Below are positions 51,468 through 60,967 of a stretch of 64,000 bases of DNA, one piece after another. Source of the DNA: Streptomyces nigrescens (GTDB lineage Bacteria; Actinomycetota; Actinomycetes; Streptomycetales; Streptomycetaceae); assembly GCA_024349765.1 (NCBI GenBank), contig AP026073.1:6386001-6450000 (forward strand), in the 5' to 3' direction. Position numbers and translations under genes: made by a program. The notes below the pieces were generated by a model. It saw nothing but the letters and a program-made list of their open reading frames with translations. It searched no databases and was not told where the DNA came from. Position 1 is the stretch's first letter. Every line of letters starts with the position of its first letter.

Positions 51468-53152
51468 GCGCCCTCGCGACCGCGGCCCCGGCGACCGTCC
51501 GGCTGGCCGCCTCCCAGACCCACGGCGTCAACGGCGTGGCCCTCGCCGTCTTCGTCTTCTTCTTCCTGGCCGTGACGGTCATGGGCTTCCTGGCCGCCCG
51601 CTGGCGCAAGGCCGAGCAGTCCGCCAACCTGGACGAATGGGGCCTGGGCGGCCGCAGCTTCGGCACCTGGATCACGTGGTTCCTGCTCGGCGGTGACCTC
51701 TACACCGCGTACACCTTCGTGGCCGTCCCGGCGGCGGTCTACGCGGCGGGCGCCTCCGGCTTCTTCGCCGTGCCGTACACGATCCTGGTCTACCCGTTCA
51801 TCTTCCTCTTCCTGCCCCGCCTCTGGTCGGTCTCGCACAAGCACGGCTACGTCACCACCTCCGACTTCGTCCGCGGCCGCTTCGGCTCCAAGGGCCTGTC
51901 GCTGGCGGTGGCGCTCACCGGCATCCTCGCCACGATGCCGTACATCGCGCTCCAACTGGTGGGCATCCAGGCGGTGCTGGACGTCATGGGCGTCGGCGGC
52001 GGCGAGCACACCAACTGGTTCGTCAAGGACCTCCCGCTGCTGATCGCCTTCGCGGTCCTGGCGGCCTACACCTACTCCTCCGGCCTGCGCGCGCCCGCCC
52101 TGATCGCGTTCGTCAAGGACGGCCTGATCTACCTCGTCATCGGCGTGGCGATCATCTACATCCCGATCAAACTGGGCGGCTTCGACGCCATCTTCCACGC
52201 GGCGGGCAAGGCGCTCGCGCAGCCCGGCGCCGTCCCCGGCAAACCGCGCGGCGAACTGACCAGCGGCCCCAACGCCCAGTGGGCGTACGCCACTTTGGCG
52301 CTCGGTTCGGCCCTGGCGCTGTTCATGTACCCGCACTCGATCACCGCGACGCTGTCCTCCCGCAGCCGCAACGTGATCCGCCGCAACACCACGATCCTGC
52401 CGGTCTACTCGCTGATGCTGGGCCTGCTGGCGCTGCTCGGCTTCATGGCGATCAAGGCCGGTACGGACATCCAGGGCAACCCGCAACTCGCCATCCCCCA
52501 GCTGTTCGAGGACATGTTCCCCAGTTGGTTCACCGGCGTCGCGTTCGCCGCGATCGGCATCGGCGCCCTCGTCCCGGCGGCCATCATGTCCATCGCGGCC
52601 GCCAACCTCTTCACCCGGAACGTCTACAAGGACTTCCTCAAGCAGGACGCCACGCCCGAGCAGGAGCACAAGGTCGCCAAGCTGGTCTCCCTGCTGGTGA
52701 AGGTCGGTGCCCTGGTCTTCGTCCTCACCATGGACAAGACGGTCGCGATCAACTTCCAGCTGCTGGGCGGGATCTGGATCCTGCAGACCATGCCGTCCCT
52801 GGTCGGCGGCCTGTTCACCCGCTGGTTCCACCGCTGGGCGCTGCTGACCGGCTGGGCGGTCGGCATGCTCTACGGCACGCTCGCGGCGTACGGCGTGGCC
52901 AGCCCCACCCAGAAGCACTTCGGCGGCTCCAGCGCGGAGATCCCCGGCATCGGTGAGATCGGCTACATCGGCCTGACCGCGATCGTCCTGAACATCGTCG
53001 TCGCGGTCGTCCTCACCGTCGTCCTGCGGGCCCTCAAGGCCCCCGACGGCACGGACGAGACGAGCCCGGCGGACTACACCGCCGACGCGGGCGAGGAGGG
53101 CGTCCTGACCGACCTCCCGCCGGCCACGGCGGGGGCTCCGGCGGGGCACTGA
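51464..53152 (+). CDS. Sodium:solute symporter, probable monocarboxylate permease (MctP type)
   Basis: A 562-residue SSF family transporter with about 13 helices: GLGGRSFGTWITWFLLGGD, FLPRLWSVSHKHGYVTTSDF and GSALALFMYPHSITATLSSR, closest in pattern to Rhizobium MctP, which takes up pyruvate/lactate/alanine. GTG start overlaps DUF3311. Acidic C-terminal tail. Exact substrate not determined by sequence. Confidence 0.9.
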   Translation: MSALATAAPATVRLAASQTHGVNGVALAVFVFFFLAVTVMGFLAARWRKAEQSANLDEWGLGGRSFGTWITWFLLGGDLYTAYTFVAVPAAVYAAGASGFFAVPYTILVYPFIFLFLPRLWSVSHKHGYVTTSDFVRGRFGSKGLSLAVALTGILATMPYIALQLVGIQAVLDVMGVGGGEHTNWFVKDLPLLIAFAVLAAYTYSSGLRAPALIAFVKDGLIYLVIGVAIIYIPIKLGGFDAIFHAAGKALAQPGAVPGKPRGELTSGPNAQWAYATLALGSALALFMYPHSITATLSSRSRNVIRRNTTILPVYSLMLGLLALLGFMAIKAGTDIQGNPQLAIPQLFEDMFPSWFTGVAFAAIGIGALVPAAIMSIAAANLFTRNVYKDFLKQDATPEQEHKVAKLVSLLVKVGALVFVLTMDKTVAINFQLLGGIWILQTMPSLVGGLFTRWFHRWALLTGWAVGMLYGTLAAYGVASPTQKHFGGSSAEIPGIGEIGYIGLTAIVLNIVVAVVLTVVLRALKAPDGTDETSPADYTADAGEEGVLTDLPPATAGAPAGH

Positions 53153-53172
53153 GCCACCGCGTCCGACGCCAC

Positions 53173-53204
53173 GGGCCGCCGCCTCCCCCGGGAGGCGGCG
53201 GCCC
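53173..53204 (+). terminator. Strong terminator after MctP-type gene
   Basis: A perfect 15-bp stem GGGCCGCCGCCTCCC / GGGAGGCGGCGGCCC immediately followed by TTTTCG, 20 bp past the stop. Confidence 0.85.
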
Positions 53205-53332
53205 TTTTCGTGCACCCGGTCGGTGCCATGGAGCCTCCCCCTTCTGCCATCGGGCAGGGCAGGGAACGTGCGACCGACGATCGCCAAGGCCACTGACAGG
53301 CACCGTCCGATCACTCGTTGATCACTCGCGAC

Positions 53333-53379
53333 ACACTAGATGTGGGGGTGCACCCGAGGGGGCACCCCCACATGTATGC
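53333..53379 (+). promoter_or_regulatory. Symmetrical element before riboswitch (candidate NrdR boxes)
   Basis: ACACTAGATGTGGGGG and, inverted, CCCCCACATGTATGCT share ATGTGGGGG in opposite orientation (perfect 12-bp arms 53340-53351 / 53362-53373). Pairs of ACA-CTA-type palindromes about 30 bp apart upstream of RNR genes are typical NrdR sites. The element could also fold as a hairpin at the RNA start. Assignment tentative. Confidence 0.5.
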
Positions 53380-53387
53380 TCGTCCTC

Positions 53388-53511
53388 GCTGTCGCCGCAG
53401 GGGAACCCGGTGGGAATCCGGGACTGTCCCGCAACGGTGTACGCGCGCACCCGCCCGCACTTGTTGACGGGCCGCCGTGCGCCCGGAAGTCCGAGGACCT
53501 GCCGACGGCAC
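53388..53511 (+). ncRNA. Cobalamin (adenosylcobalamin) riboswitch controlling nrdAB
   Basis: The conserved aptamer blocks are present in order: GCAGGGGAA, CCGGTGGGAATCCGGGACTG, CCCGCAACGGTGT, then the B12-box half AAGTCCGAGGACCTGCC, with closing helix bases TGTCG...CGACGGCA. It sits in the 5' leader of nrdA, 171 nt before the start, where the S. coelicolor nrdABS riboswitch is found. There B12 lowers class Ia RNR transcription so that the B12-dependent class II enzyme is used. Downstream, CCGCACCG/CGGTGCGG (53514-53533) and other hairpins can form the expression platform. Confidence 0.9.
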
Positions 53512-53681
53512 GCCCGCACCGCCATCGGTGCGGACGTCGATACGTCCGGGCCCCGAGGGATGGGCCGGTGGACGCCGCGCGGTGTGCCCGCGCACCCCTG
53601 AGGTGACGGGGTGCCGCATGCCCGCGTGCGCCCGTCGCGCCCCGCCCCTCCCGGCCCCCGCCGAGTGAGGGAGAGCATCAC

Positions 53682-56081
53682 GTGACCATCGCGCCAACGG
53701 AACCCGCGTCAGCCGCCGAGGTCGTGCCGCCCGCGGTGGCCGCGCCGGCCGCCTCCGACGGCCCGGGCGTCGCCCTGCTGCGCACCCTCACCGACCTGAC
53801 CGCGGACCTGACCGCGACCGACCCCGGCAAGGTGGCCGCCGCCGCCCTGCGCGGCCGGCACGCGGGTTCCGACGAGGCCGAGTTGCGCGCGCTGGCCACC
53901 GAGGCCGCGGCCGGCCTGATCGGTGACGAGCCGGAGTACTCCAAGCTCGCCGCGCGGCTGCTCACCCTCGCGATCTCGGAGGAGGCGGCCGAACAGGGGG
54001 CGGTCGCCTTCTCCGGCTCCATCGAGGTCGGGCACCGCGAGGGCCTGATCGCCGACGAGACCGCGGAGTTCGTCCGGGCGCACGCGGCGCGGCTGGACGC
54101 GCTGGTCGAGCGGGCGCTCGCGGACGGCGCCGACGACCGGTTCGGCTACTTCGGCCTGCGCACCCTGCACTCCCGCTACCTGCTGCGGCACCCCACCACC
54201 CGTCAGGTGATCGAGACGCCCCAGCACTTCCTGCTGCGGGTGGCCTGCGGCCTCGCCGAAGACCACAGCGAGCGGGCCCTGGACGAGGTCGCCGAGCTGT
54301 ACCGCCTCACCAGCTCGCTGTCGTACCTCCCCTCCTCCCCCACCCTCTTCAACTCCGGCACCCGCCACCCCCAGATGTCGTCCTGCTACCTGCTGGACTC
54401 CCCGCTGGACGAGCTGGACTCGATCTACGACCGCTACCACCAGGTCGCCCGGCTCTCCAAGCACGCCGGCGGCATCGGGCTGTCGTACTCCCGGATCCGG
54501 GCCCGCGGTTCGCTGATCCGCGGCACCAACGGGCACTCCAACGGCATCGTGCCGTTCCTGCGCACGCTCGACGCCTCGGTCGCGGCGGTGAACCAGGGCG
54601 GCCGGCGCAAGGGCGCGGCCTGCGTCTACCTGGAGACCTGGCACGCGGACATCGAGGAGTTCCTGGAGCTCCGCGACAACACCGGCGAAGAGGCCCGCCG
54701 GACGCACAACCTGAACATCGCGCACTGGATCCCGGACGAGTTCATGCGCCGGGTGGAGGCGGACACCGACTGGTCGCTGTTCTCGCCCTCCGACGTCCCC
54801 GAGCTGGTGGACCTGTGGGGCGAGGAGTTCGACGCCGCGTACCGCAAGGCCGAGGCCGAGGGCCGGGCGCTCAAGCAGATCCCCGCCCGGGTGCTGTACT
54901 CCCGCATGATGCGCACCCTGGCGCAGACCGGCAACGGCTGGATGACGTTCAAGGACGCCGCCAACCGCACCGCCAACCAGACCGCCGAGCCCGGCAAGGT
55001 CGTGCACTCCTCCAACCTGTGCACGGAGATCCTGGAGGTGACCGACGACGGCGAGACCGCGGTCTGCAACCTCGGGTCGGTCAACCTCGCCGCCCACCTC
55101 GGTGACCACGGTGAGATGGACTGGGAGCGGCTGGACGCCACGGTCCGTACGGCCGTCACCTTCCTCGACCGCGTCGTGGACATCAACTTCTACCCGACCG
55201 AGCAGGCCGCCGCCTCCAACTCCCGCTGGCGCCCGGTCGGTCTGGGCCTGATGGGCCTGCAGGACGTCTTCTTCCGGCTGCGGCTGGCCTTCGACTCCCC
55301 CGAGGCCAAGGAGCTGTCCACCCGGATCTCCGAGCGGATCATGCTCGCCGCCTACGAGGCGTCCGCCGACCTCGCCGAACGGCACGGCCCGCACCCGGCC
55401 TGGTCCGCGACCCGTACCGCCCGCGGTGTGCTGCACCCCGACCACTACCCGGACGCCGAGCCGCGCTGGGCGGACCGCTGGGCCGCGCTGCGCGCCCGGA
55501 TCGCGAAGACCGGGATGCGCAACTCCCTCCTCCTCGCGATCGCGCCGACCGCGACCATCGCCTCCATCGCCAGGGTGTACGAGTGCATCGAGCCGCAGGT
55601 GTCCAACCTCTTCAAGCGCGAGACGCTGAGCGGTGAGTTCCTGCAGGTCAACGCGTACCTGATCGAGGAGCTCAAGGCCCTGGGCCTGTGGGACGCGCGG
55701 ACCCGGGACGCGCTGCGCGAGGCGAACGGCTCGGTGCAGGACGTGGCGTGGATCCCCGAGCGGATCCGCGCGCTCTACCGCACGGCCTGGGAGATCCCGC
55801 AGCGGGCCCTGATCGACATGGCCGCGGCCCGTACGCCGTACCTCGACCAGAGCCAGTCGCTGAACCTCTTCATGGCGTCGCCGACCATCGGCAAGCTCAG
55901 CTCGATGTACGCGTACGCCTGGAAGCGCGGCATCAAGACCACGTACTACCTGCGGTCGCGCCCGGCGACCCGGATCGCGCAGTCGGCGCGCGCCTCCGTC
56001 CCCGTACCGCAGCAGGCCGCCGACCCCGAGGCGGTCGCCTGCTCCCTTGAGAACCCCGAGTCCTGCGAGGCCTGCCAGTAA
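53682..56081 (+). CDS. nrdA: Class Ia ribonucleoside-diphosphate reductase large subunit
   Basis: A 799-residue catalytic subunit reducing NDPs to dNDPs. Active-site cysteines are recognisable: MSSCYLLDS (first redox Cys), SSNLCTEI (thiyl-radical Cys) and TAVCNLGSVNLA (second redox Cys). The C-terminal shuttle pair CEAC is at the very end (PESCEACQ). An N-terminal ATP-cone-like domain (~residues 1-115) is degenerate. GTG with GAGGGAGAG upstream. Translation is coupled to nrdB by TAATG. Expression is repressed by B12 via the upstream riboswitch. Confidence 0.95.
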   Translation: MTIAPTEPASAAEVVPPAVAAPAASDGPGVALLRTLTDLTADLTATDPGKVAAAALRGRHAGSDEAELRALATEAAAGLIGDEPEYSKLAARLLTLAISEEAAEQGAVAFSGSIEVGHREGLIADETAEFVRAHAARLDALVERALADGADDRFGYFGLRTLHSRYLLRHPTTRQVIETPQHFLLRVACGLAEDHSERALDEVAELYRLTSSLSYLPSSPTLFNSGTRHPQMSSCYLLDSPLDELDSIYDRYHQVARLSKHAGGIGLSYSRIRARGSLIRGTNGHSNGIVPFLRTLDASVAAVNQGGRRKGAACVYLETWHADIEEFLELRDNTGEEARRTHNLNIAHWIPDEFMRRVEADTDWSLFSPSDVPELVDLWGEEFDAAYRKAEAEGRALKQIPARVLYSRMMRTLAQTGNGWMTFKDAANRTANQTAEPGKVVHSSNLCTEILEVTDDGETAVCNLGSVNLAAHLGDHGEMDWERLDATVRTAVTFLDRVVDINFYPTEQAAASNSRWRPVGLGLMGLQDVFFRLRLAFDSPEAKELSTRISERIMLAAYEASADLAERHGPHPAWSATRTARGVLHPDHYPDAEPRWADRWAALRARIAKTGMRNSLLLAIAPTATIASIARVYECIEPQVSNLFKRETLSGEFLQVNAYLIEELKALGLWDARTRDALREANGSVQDVAWIPERIRALYRTAWEIPQRALIDMAAARTPYLDQSQSLNLFMASPTIGKLSSMYAYAWKRGIKTTYYLRSRPATRIAQSARASVPVPQQAADPEAVACSLENPESCEACQ

Positions 56082-57103
56082 TGTCCACCGACGCCAACAT
56101 GAACAAGAACCTGCTCGACCCGGGCTTCGAACTCACCCTGCGTCCCATGCGGTACCCGGAGTTCTACGACCGGTACCGCGACGCGATCAAGAACACCTGG
56201 ACCGTGGAGGAGGTCGACCTCCACTCCGACGTGGCCGACCTCGCCAAGCTCTCCCCGGGCGAGCAGCACATGATCGGCCGGCTGGTCGCGTTCTTCGCGA
56301 CCGGTGACTCGATCGTCGCCAACAACCTGGTCCTGACGCTGTACAAGCACATCAACTCCCCCGAGGCGCGGCTGTATCTGAGCCGTCAGCTCTTCGAGGA
56401 GGCGGTGCACGTCCAGTTCTATCTGACGCTGCTGGACACCTATCTGCCCGACCCGGAGGACCGCGCCGCCGCCTTCGCCGCGGTGGAGAACATCCCGTCC
56501 ATCCGGGAGAAGGCCCAGTTCTGCTTCAAGTGGATGGACTCGGTCGAGAGCATCGACCGGCTGGAGTCCAAGGCCGACCGCCGCCGCTTCCTCCTCAACC
56601 TCATCTGCTTCGCGGCCTGCATCGAGGGCCTGTTCTTCTACGGCGCGTTCGCCTACGTCTACTGGTTCCGTTCGCGCGGGCTGCTGCACGGCCTGGCCAC
56701 CGGCACCAACTGGGTCTTCCGCGACGAGTCCATGCACATGGAGTTCGCGTTCTCGGTGGTGGACACGGTCCGCGAGGAGGAGCCCGACCTCTTCGACGAC
56801 AAGCTGGAGCTGCAGGTCACCGAGATGCTCAAGGAGGCCGTCGAGGCCGAGCTGCAGTTCGGCCGTGACCTGTGCGGCGACGGCCTGCCGGGGATGAACA
56901 CCGAGTCGATGCGCGCGTACCTGCAGTGCGTCGCGGACCAGCGTCTGCAGCGGCTCGGCTTCGCGCCCGTGTACGGCTCGGAGAACCCGTTCTCCTTCAT
57001 GGAGCTGCAGAACGTCCAGGAGCTGACCAACTTCTTCGAGCGCCGGGCCTCCGCCTACCAGGTCGCCGTCGAGGGCTCGGTCTCCTTCGACGACGACTTC
57101 TAG
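56081..57103 (+). CDS. nrdB: Class Ia ribonucleotide reductase radical (small) subunit
   Basis: A 340-residue ferritin-fold subunit. Iron ligands and the radical tyrosine are in FEEAVHVQFY (Glu107, His110, Tyr114), with the second cluster in RDESMHMEFAF. The Tyr114 radical site is present, so the enzyme is a standard class Ia/Ib tyrosyl-radical type. The final residues SFDDDF are the docking tail for NrdA. The start overlaps the nrdA stop by one base. Confidence 0.96.
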   Translation: MSTDANMNKNLLDPGFELTLRPMRYPEFYDRYRDAIKNTWTVEEVDLHSDVADLAKLSPGEQHMIGRLVAFFATGDSIVANNLVLTLYKHINSPEARLYLSRQLFEEAVHVQFYLTLLDTYLPDPEDRAAAFAAVENIPSIREKAQFCFKWMDSVESIDRLESKADRRRFLLNLICFAACIEGLFFYGAFAYVYWFRSRGLLHGLATGTNWVFRDESMHMEFAFSVVDTVREEEPDLFDDKLELQVTEMLKEAVEAELQFGRDLCGDGLPGMNTESMRAYLQCVADQRLQRLGFAPVYGSENPFSFMELQNVQELTNFFERRASAYQVAVEGSVSFDDDF

Positions 57104-57213
57104 GCCGGCGCCCGACGTCCGTGCCGGCGGCGCCCGTTCACCCCGGTCACCTGCGATTGTGAGCGTTCTGTTACCTCGGCAACCTGAGCCGGGGCCGCCA
57201 CATCTATCCGGGT

Positions 57214-59187
57214 ATGAAGGGCACGAAGGGGCGTCGCCGGTTCATCGACTATCCGCGCCGGGGACGGGAGGGGCTGCGCCGATGGCTGCCGTCATGGCGG
57301 CTGTGGCTCGGCACCCTCTCGTTCGGCATCCTCTCCCTGGCGGGGCTGTTCGCGTTCGTGTACGCGAAGATCGACATACCGGACGAGAACGAGCTCGCCG
57401 GTAAGGAGGCCACCGTCTACTACTGGGCGGACGGCAGCCAGATGGTGAGCGTGGGCGCCGTCAACCGGCAGAACGTCACCCTCGACAAGGTCCCCGACTC
57501 GGTCGAGAACGCGGTGATCTCCGCGGAGAACGCCACGTTCTACAGCGACCCCGGGATCTCCCTCCAGGGAATCGGCCGGGCCGTGGTGAACATGGTGTCC
57601 GGTGAGGAGACCCAGGGCGGCTCCACCATCACCCAGCAGTACGTGAAGAACACCTATCTCTCACAGGACCAGACGGTCACCCGCAAGCTGAGGGAATTCA
57701 TCATCGCGCTGAAGGTGAGCAACCAGAAGTCCAAGCGCGAAATCCTCCGCGGATATCTCAACACCAGCTGGTTCGGCCGTGGTTCGTACGGCATCCAGGC
57801 CGCCGCCCACGCGTATTACGGCATCGACGCCAAGAACCTCAGCCCCAGCCAGGGCGCCCTGCTCGCGGCCACGCTGAAGGGCGCCGACCAGTACGACCCG
57901 GGTCTGAGCAAGGCCAATCACCGGCGGGCGGTGGCGCGTTGGCGGTGGATCCTCGACCGGCAGGTCGCCACCGGAAAAATGAGCGAGGAGGAACGGGCGA
58001 AATACCGCACGTTCCCCGAGCCCCGGCCGCCGTCCAAGCCCACCAGCCAGGCCGGCCAGATCGGCTATCTCGTCGACATCGCCAACAAATTCATCAAGGC
58101 CGACACCGGGCTCACCGACAAGGACCTGGCCCGCGGCGGCTACCGCGTCCACACCACCTTCGACAAGAACCGCACCCGCCGCCTGGAGGCGGCCGTGAAC
58201 ACCGTCCGCCGGGAGAACCTCGACCCGAAGGAGCGGACCGCCGACACCTTCGTGGAATTCGGGGCGGCCTCGGTGCGCCCCCGGGACGGCGCGATCGTCG
58301 CCCTCTACGGCGGTGCCGACGCCACCCGGCACTTCAGCAACAACGCGGACACCACGGCGGTCCCGGCCGGCTCGGCCTTCAAACCGTTCGTGCTCGCCGC
58401 CGCCCTCCAGCAGCAGGTCGACGCCACCCCGCAGCCCACCGACCGCCCCGAGGGGGCCGGCCGGGCCGTCCCGGTGGACTATCGTCCGGGCCAGGCCGCC
58501 GCGGACCTCGGCAGCGCCCTGATGAAGGCCGAGAACCCGCCGTTCGTCCAGGCCGGGCAGCGGATCGGGCTGGCCCGCATCCGGGACCTCGCGGTGGCCG
58601 CCGGGCTGCGCAAGGAGAGCATGGCGCGCCTGGAGCAGACCTTCCCGCTCGGCACCTCGGCGCCCAGCGCGATACGGATGGCGAGCGCCTACACCACGTT
58701 CGCCAACGGCGGGCTGCACGCCGATCCCTACGCGGTGTCCGCCATGACGCACGACGGCCGCAGGGTCCCCGGCTTCGAACGGACGGTGCCCCAGCAGGTC
58801 CTCGACGCCGGGGTCGCCCAGCAGGTGACCGGCGCCCTGCAGGGCGTGGGCTGGCGCACGATGGGCCTGCCGGACGCAAAGCCGGCCGGGCCGCCGGTGG
58901 CGGCCGGCCGTACCGAGCCGGGTGACCGGATGAAGTCGGCGTGGTTCATCGGCAGCCCGCCGCCCGCCCCGGTCGGCACCGGACCCGGCACCGGCGGGAA
59001 CTGGGGCGGGGTCCGCCCCGGCACCACGCCGGGCACCGGTGACGAGCCGACCACCGCCGTCACCATGTTCCGCAACCAGCCCGGCGCGCCCGACCTGCTG
59101 GGCCTGCAGGGCGTCGGCGGCCCCCGCACCGGGCTGGGGACGTCCCTGCCGCCGAAGGTCTGGAGCGCCTACCAGAACGCCTCGTAA
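57214..59187 (+). CDS. Class A penicillin-binding protein with degenerate transpeptidase motifs
   Basis: A 657-residue bifunctional PBP: short cytosolic N terminus, one helix (about 29-50), GT51 glycosyltransferase domain (Glu105 in ISAENATFYSDPG; GGSTITQQYVKNTYL), then a transpeptidase domain with the SxxK motif SAFK (Ser387/Lys390). The SxN motif position reads AEN (MKAENPPF) and the KTG position reads AGRTEPGDRMKSAWF, so the second and third catalytic motifs are altered. A Gly/Pro-rich C-terminal tail follows. Glycan polymerisation should be intact; crosslinking activity is doubtful. Monocistronic. Confidence 0.9.
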   Translation: MKGTKGRRRFIDYPRRGREGLRRWLPSWRLWLGTLSFGILSLAGLFAFVYAKIDIPDENELAGKEATVYYWADGSQMVSVGAVNRQNVTLDKVPDSVENAVISAENATFYSDPGISLQGIGRAVVNMVSGEETQGGSTITQQYVKNTYLSQDQTVTRKLREFIIALKVSNQKSKREILRGYLNTSWFGRGSYGIQAAAHAYYGIDAKNLSPSQGALLAATLKGADQYDPGLSKANHRRAVARWRWILDRQVATGKMSEEERAKYRTFPEPRPPSKPTSQAGQIGYLVDIANKFIKADTGLTDKDLARGGYRVHTTFDKNRTRRLEAAVNTVRRENLDPKERTADTFVEFGAASVRPRDGAIVALYGGADATRHFSNNADTTAVPAGSAFKPFVLAAALQQQVDATPQPTDRPEGAGRAVPVDYRPGQAAADLGSALMKAENPPFVQAGQRIGLARIRDLAVAAGLRKESMARLEQTFPLGTSAPSAIRMASAYTTFANGGLHADPYAVSAMTHDGRRVPGFERTVPQQVLDAGVAQQVTGALQGVGWRTMGLPDAKPAGPPVAAGRTEPGDRMKSAWFIGSPPPAPVGTGPGTGGNWGGVRPGTTPGTGDEPTTAVTMFRNQPGAPDLLGLQGVGGPRTGLGTSLPPKVWSAYQNAS

Positions 59188-59224
59188 CCGGCCGCGGACG
59201 GCCCGCCGGGCGGCCTCGTGGACG

Positions 59225-59265
59225 CGCGCGGGCGCCCGCCCCCACCGGGGACGGGCGCCCGCGCG
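59225..59265. terminator. Bidirectional terminator between PBP and def
   Basis: A perfect 14-bp stem CGCGCGGGCGCCCG / CGGGCGCCCGCGCG with a 13-nt loop, between convergent genes. Confidence 0.8.
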
Positions 59266-59284
59266 CCGGTCGTCTCGCGTCCGC

Positions 59285-59914
59285 TCAGTCGTTGGCGACC
59301 ACGGGGTAGCGCGGCTCGCGCTCGGCCATCTGCCGCAGCGCGTCCTTGCGGTCCCGCTTGGACAGCCGGTCGATGTAGAGGTAGCCGTAGAGGTGGTCGG
59401 TCTCGTGCTGCAGGCAGCGCGCGAAGTAGCCGGTGCCCTGCACGGCGATCGGCTCACCCTTGGCGTTCTGGCCGCGGACCACGGCGTAGTCGGGGCGGGC
59501 CAGCTCGGCGTACGCACCGGGCACGGACAGGCAGCCCTCGTTGGAGTCGTCCAGCACCCGGCGCTCGGCGGGCAGGTCGTCCAGGACGGGGTTGCAGACC
59601 GCGCCGACGTGCCGGACGCCCTCGTCGTCCAGGCAGTCGTAGACGAAGACCTTCAGGTCCACACCGATCTGGTTGGCGGCCAGGCCCACGCCCTCGGCGG
59701 TGCGCTGGCTGGCGAACATGTCGTCGATCAGCTGGGCCAGGCTGTCGTCGAACTCCGTGACGTCCTTGCACTCCTTGTGGAGCACCGGGTTGCCGACCAC
59801 GGTGATCGGGCGGGAGGTGCCGCGCTCCCGGTGGGCGGTCTCGCGCTCCTCGCAGTCCTCCGTGTCGACGATGAACTCGACGCTGTCCTGCTGATCACTG
59901 TCCTGCTGGGCCAT
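59285..59914 (-). CDS. def: Peptide deformylase
   Basis: A 209-residue metalloenzyme removing the formyl group from nascent N termini. All three motifs are present: [18 protein letters not shown] (metal Cys) and QHETDHL (HExxH). It has an acidic N-terminal extension of about 35 residues relative to E. coli Def, common in Streptomyces paralogues. ATG start. It is not next to fmt, so it may be one of several deformylases. Confidence 0.95.
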   Translation of the reverse strand: MAQQDSDQQDSVEFIVDTEDCEERETAHRERGTSRPITVVGNPVLHKECKDVTEFDDSLAQLIDDMFASQRTAEGVGLAANQIGVDLKVFVYDCLDDEGVRHVGAVCNPVLDDLPAERRVLDDSNEGCLSVPGAYAELARPDYAVVRGQNAKGEPIAVQGTGYFARCLQHETDHLYGYLYIDRLSKRDRKDALRQMAEREPRYPVVAND

Positions 59915-59980
59915 CTCCGCCGTACGCCTTCCTCAAAACCCTGATGGGACGTCGTACAGCCTACGGGGACGGCCCGGCGC

Positions 59981-60967
59981 TCAGCAGACCTCTTCCAGAT
60001 CACGCCATTCGCGGGTGTCCGGGCTGTCCGCGACCCAGCCGTCGAGCAGCCCGCGGACCAGCGCGGACGGCGCCGCGATACCGCATTCGCGCTCCGGCAC
60101 CCACAGCGAGCCCGAGCCCGCGGTGCGGTGGCCCAGCGGGCCGGGGTGGCCCGGTTCGCTGTGGTCGTGCGGGTCCAGGTGCTCGCCGTCGCCCTCGTCG
60201 CTGGGCATCCGGCTCTCCGAGCACGTACGGCACAGCAGGCGGACGGAGGACGACCAGTCCTCGGCGGCGAAGCCGGCGTCGGCCGCCAGCCGCTCCAGGG
60301 CGTCCCGGTCGGCCTCGGTGGCGGCCTCCAGGAGCACCACCCAGGTGGGGACCGGGGAGGGCGCCCACAGCTCGATCTCGTCGAAGACCGGGTACGCCTG
60401 CCCGTCGGACGTCGTCCGCTCGCCGTGCGGGACGCCGTCGTGCAGCACGACCTCGCCCCAGCGCCGCCCGGAGGACGGCAGCGGGATCGACAGCACCTCG
60501 ATGCGGGCCGGGTCCAGCCGGCGGCCCCAGACCACCTCGGCCTCGCCCTCCGGGGAGAGCCGGACCGCGGCGCTGCCCAGGGCCATGCCGAGCGGTTCGC
60601 CGGACGGCGAGCCCTCACCGGGGACCTTCAGGCCGTACGCCTGCCAGGCCCGGCGGGCCAGCGGCCAGTCCTGGAGGGCGGTGGCGGCGATGCCGACGTT
60701 CCACCAGTCGGGCGCCCCGCTCTCGCGGTCGAGCAGCGCCACCGCGCGCAGCCCGGCGGCCCGGGCCTGCTCCCAGTCGTGCCGGAACTTGTGCAGCAGC
60801 GCGAGGTTGAACCAGGACTCCGACAGCCACGGCTCCATGTCCGCGGCCCGGGTCAGCAACGCCCCCGCGTCCTCGTAACGGCCGTCACCGATCAGCGTGA
60901 AAGCGCGGTCGGTCGCCTGCCGCCACGAGGCGGAGGGCCGGTGCCGTACCTTGCCGAAGATCCTCAC
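59981..60967 (-). CDS. Tetratricopeptide-like repeat protein, conserved Streptomyces family
   Basis: A 328-residue protein. Residues ~15-115 are TPR-like helices (RYEDAGALLTRAADMEPWL, SWFNLALLHKFRHDWEQARAAGLRAVALL is one continuous segment read in parts). The rest is a beta-rich domain with a cysteine pair (LCRTCSES) and a His/Asp stretch (HLDPHDHSEPGH), possibly metal-binding. GTG 60967 (VRIFGKVRH) is preferred; a longer in-frame extension from a TTG is Pro/Gly-rich and less likely. Function unknown. Same strand as def, 66 bp upstream. Confidence 0.8.
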   Translation of the reverse strand: MRIFGKVRHRPSASWRQATDRAFTLIGDGRYEDAGALLTRAADMEPWLSESWFNLALLHKFRHDWEQARAAGLRAVALLDRESGAPDWWNVGIAATALQDWPLARRAWQAYGLKVPGEGSPSGEPLGMALGSAAVRLSPEGEAEVVWGRRLDPARIEVLSIPLPSSGRRWGEVVLHDGVPHGERTTSDGQAYPVFDEIELWAPSPVPTWVVLLEAATEADRDALERLAADAGFAAEDWSSSVRLLCRTCSESRMPSDEGDGEHLDPHDHSEPGHPGPLGHRTAGSGSLWVPERECGIAAPSALVRGLLDGWVADSPDTREWRDLEEVC

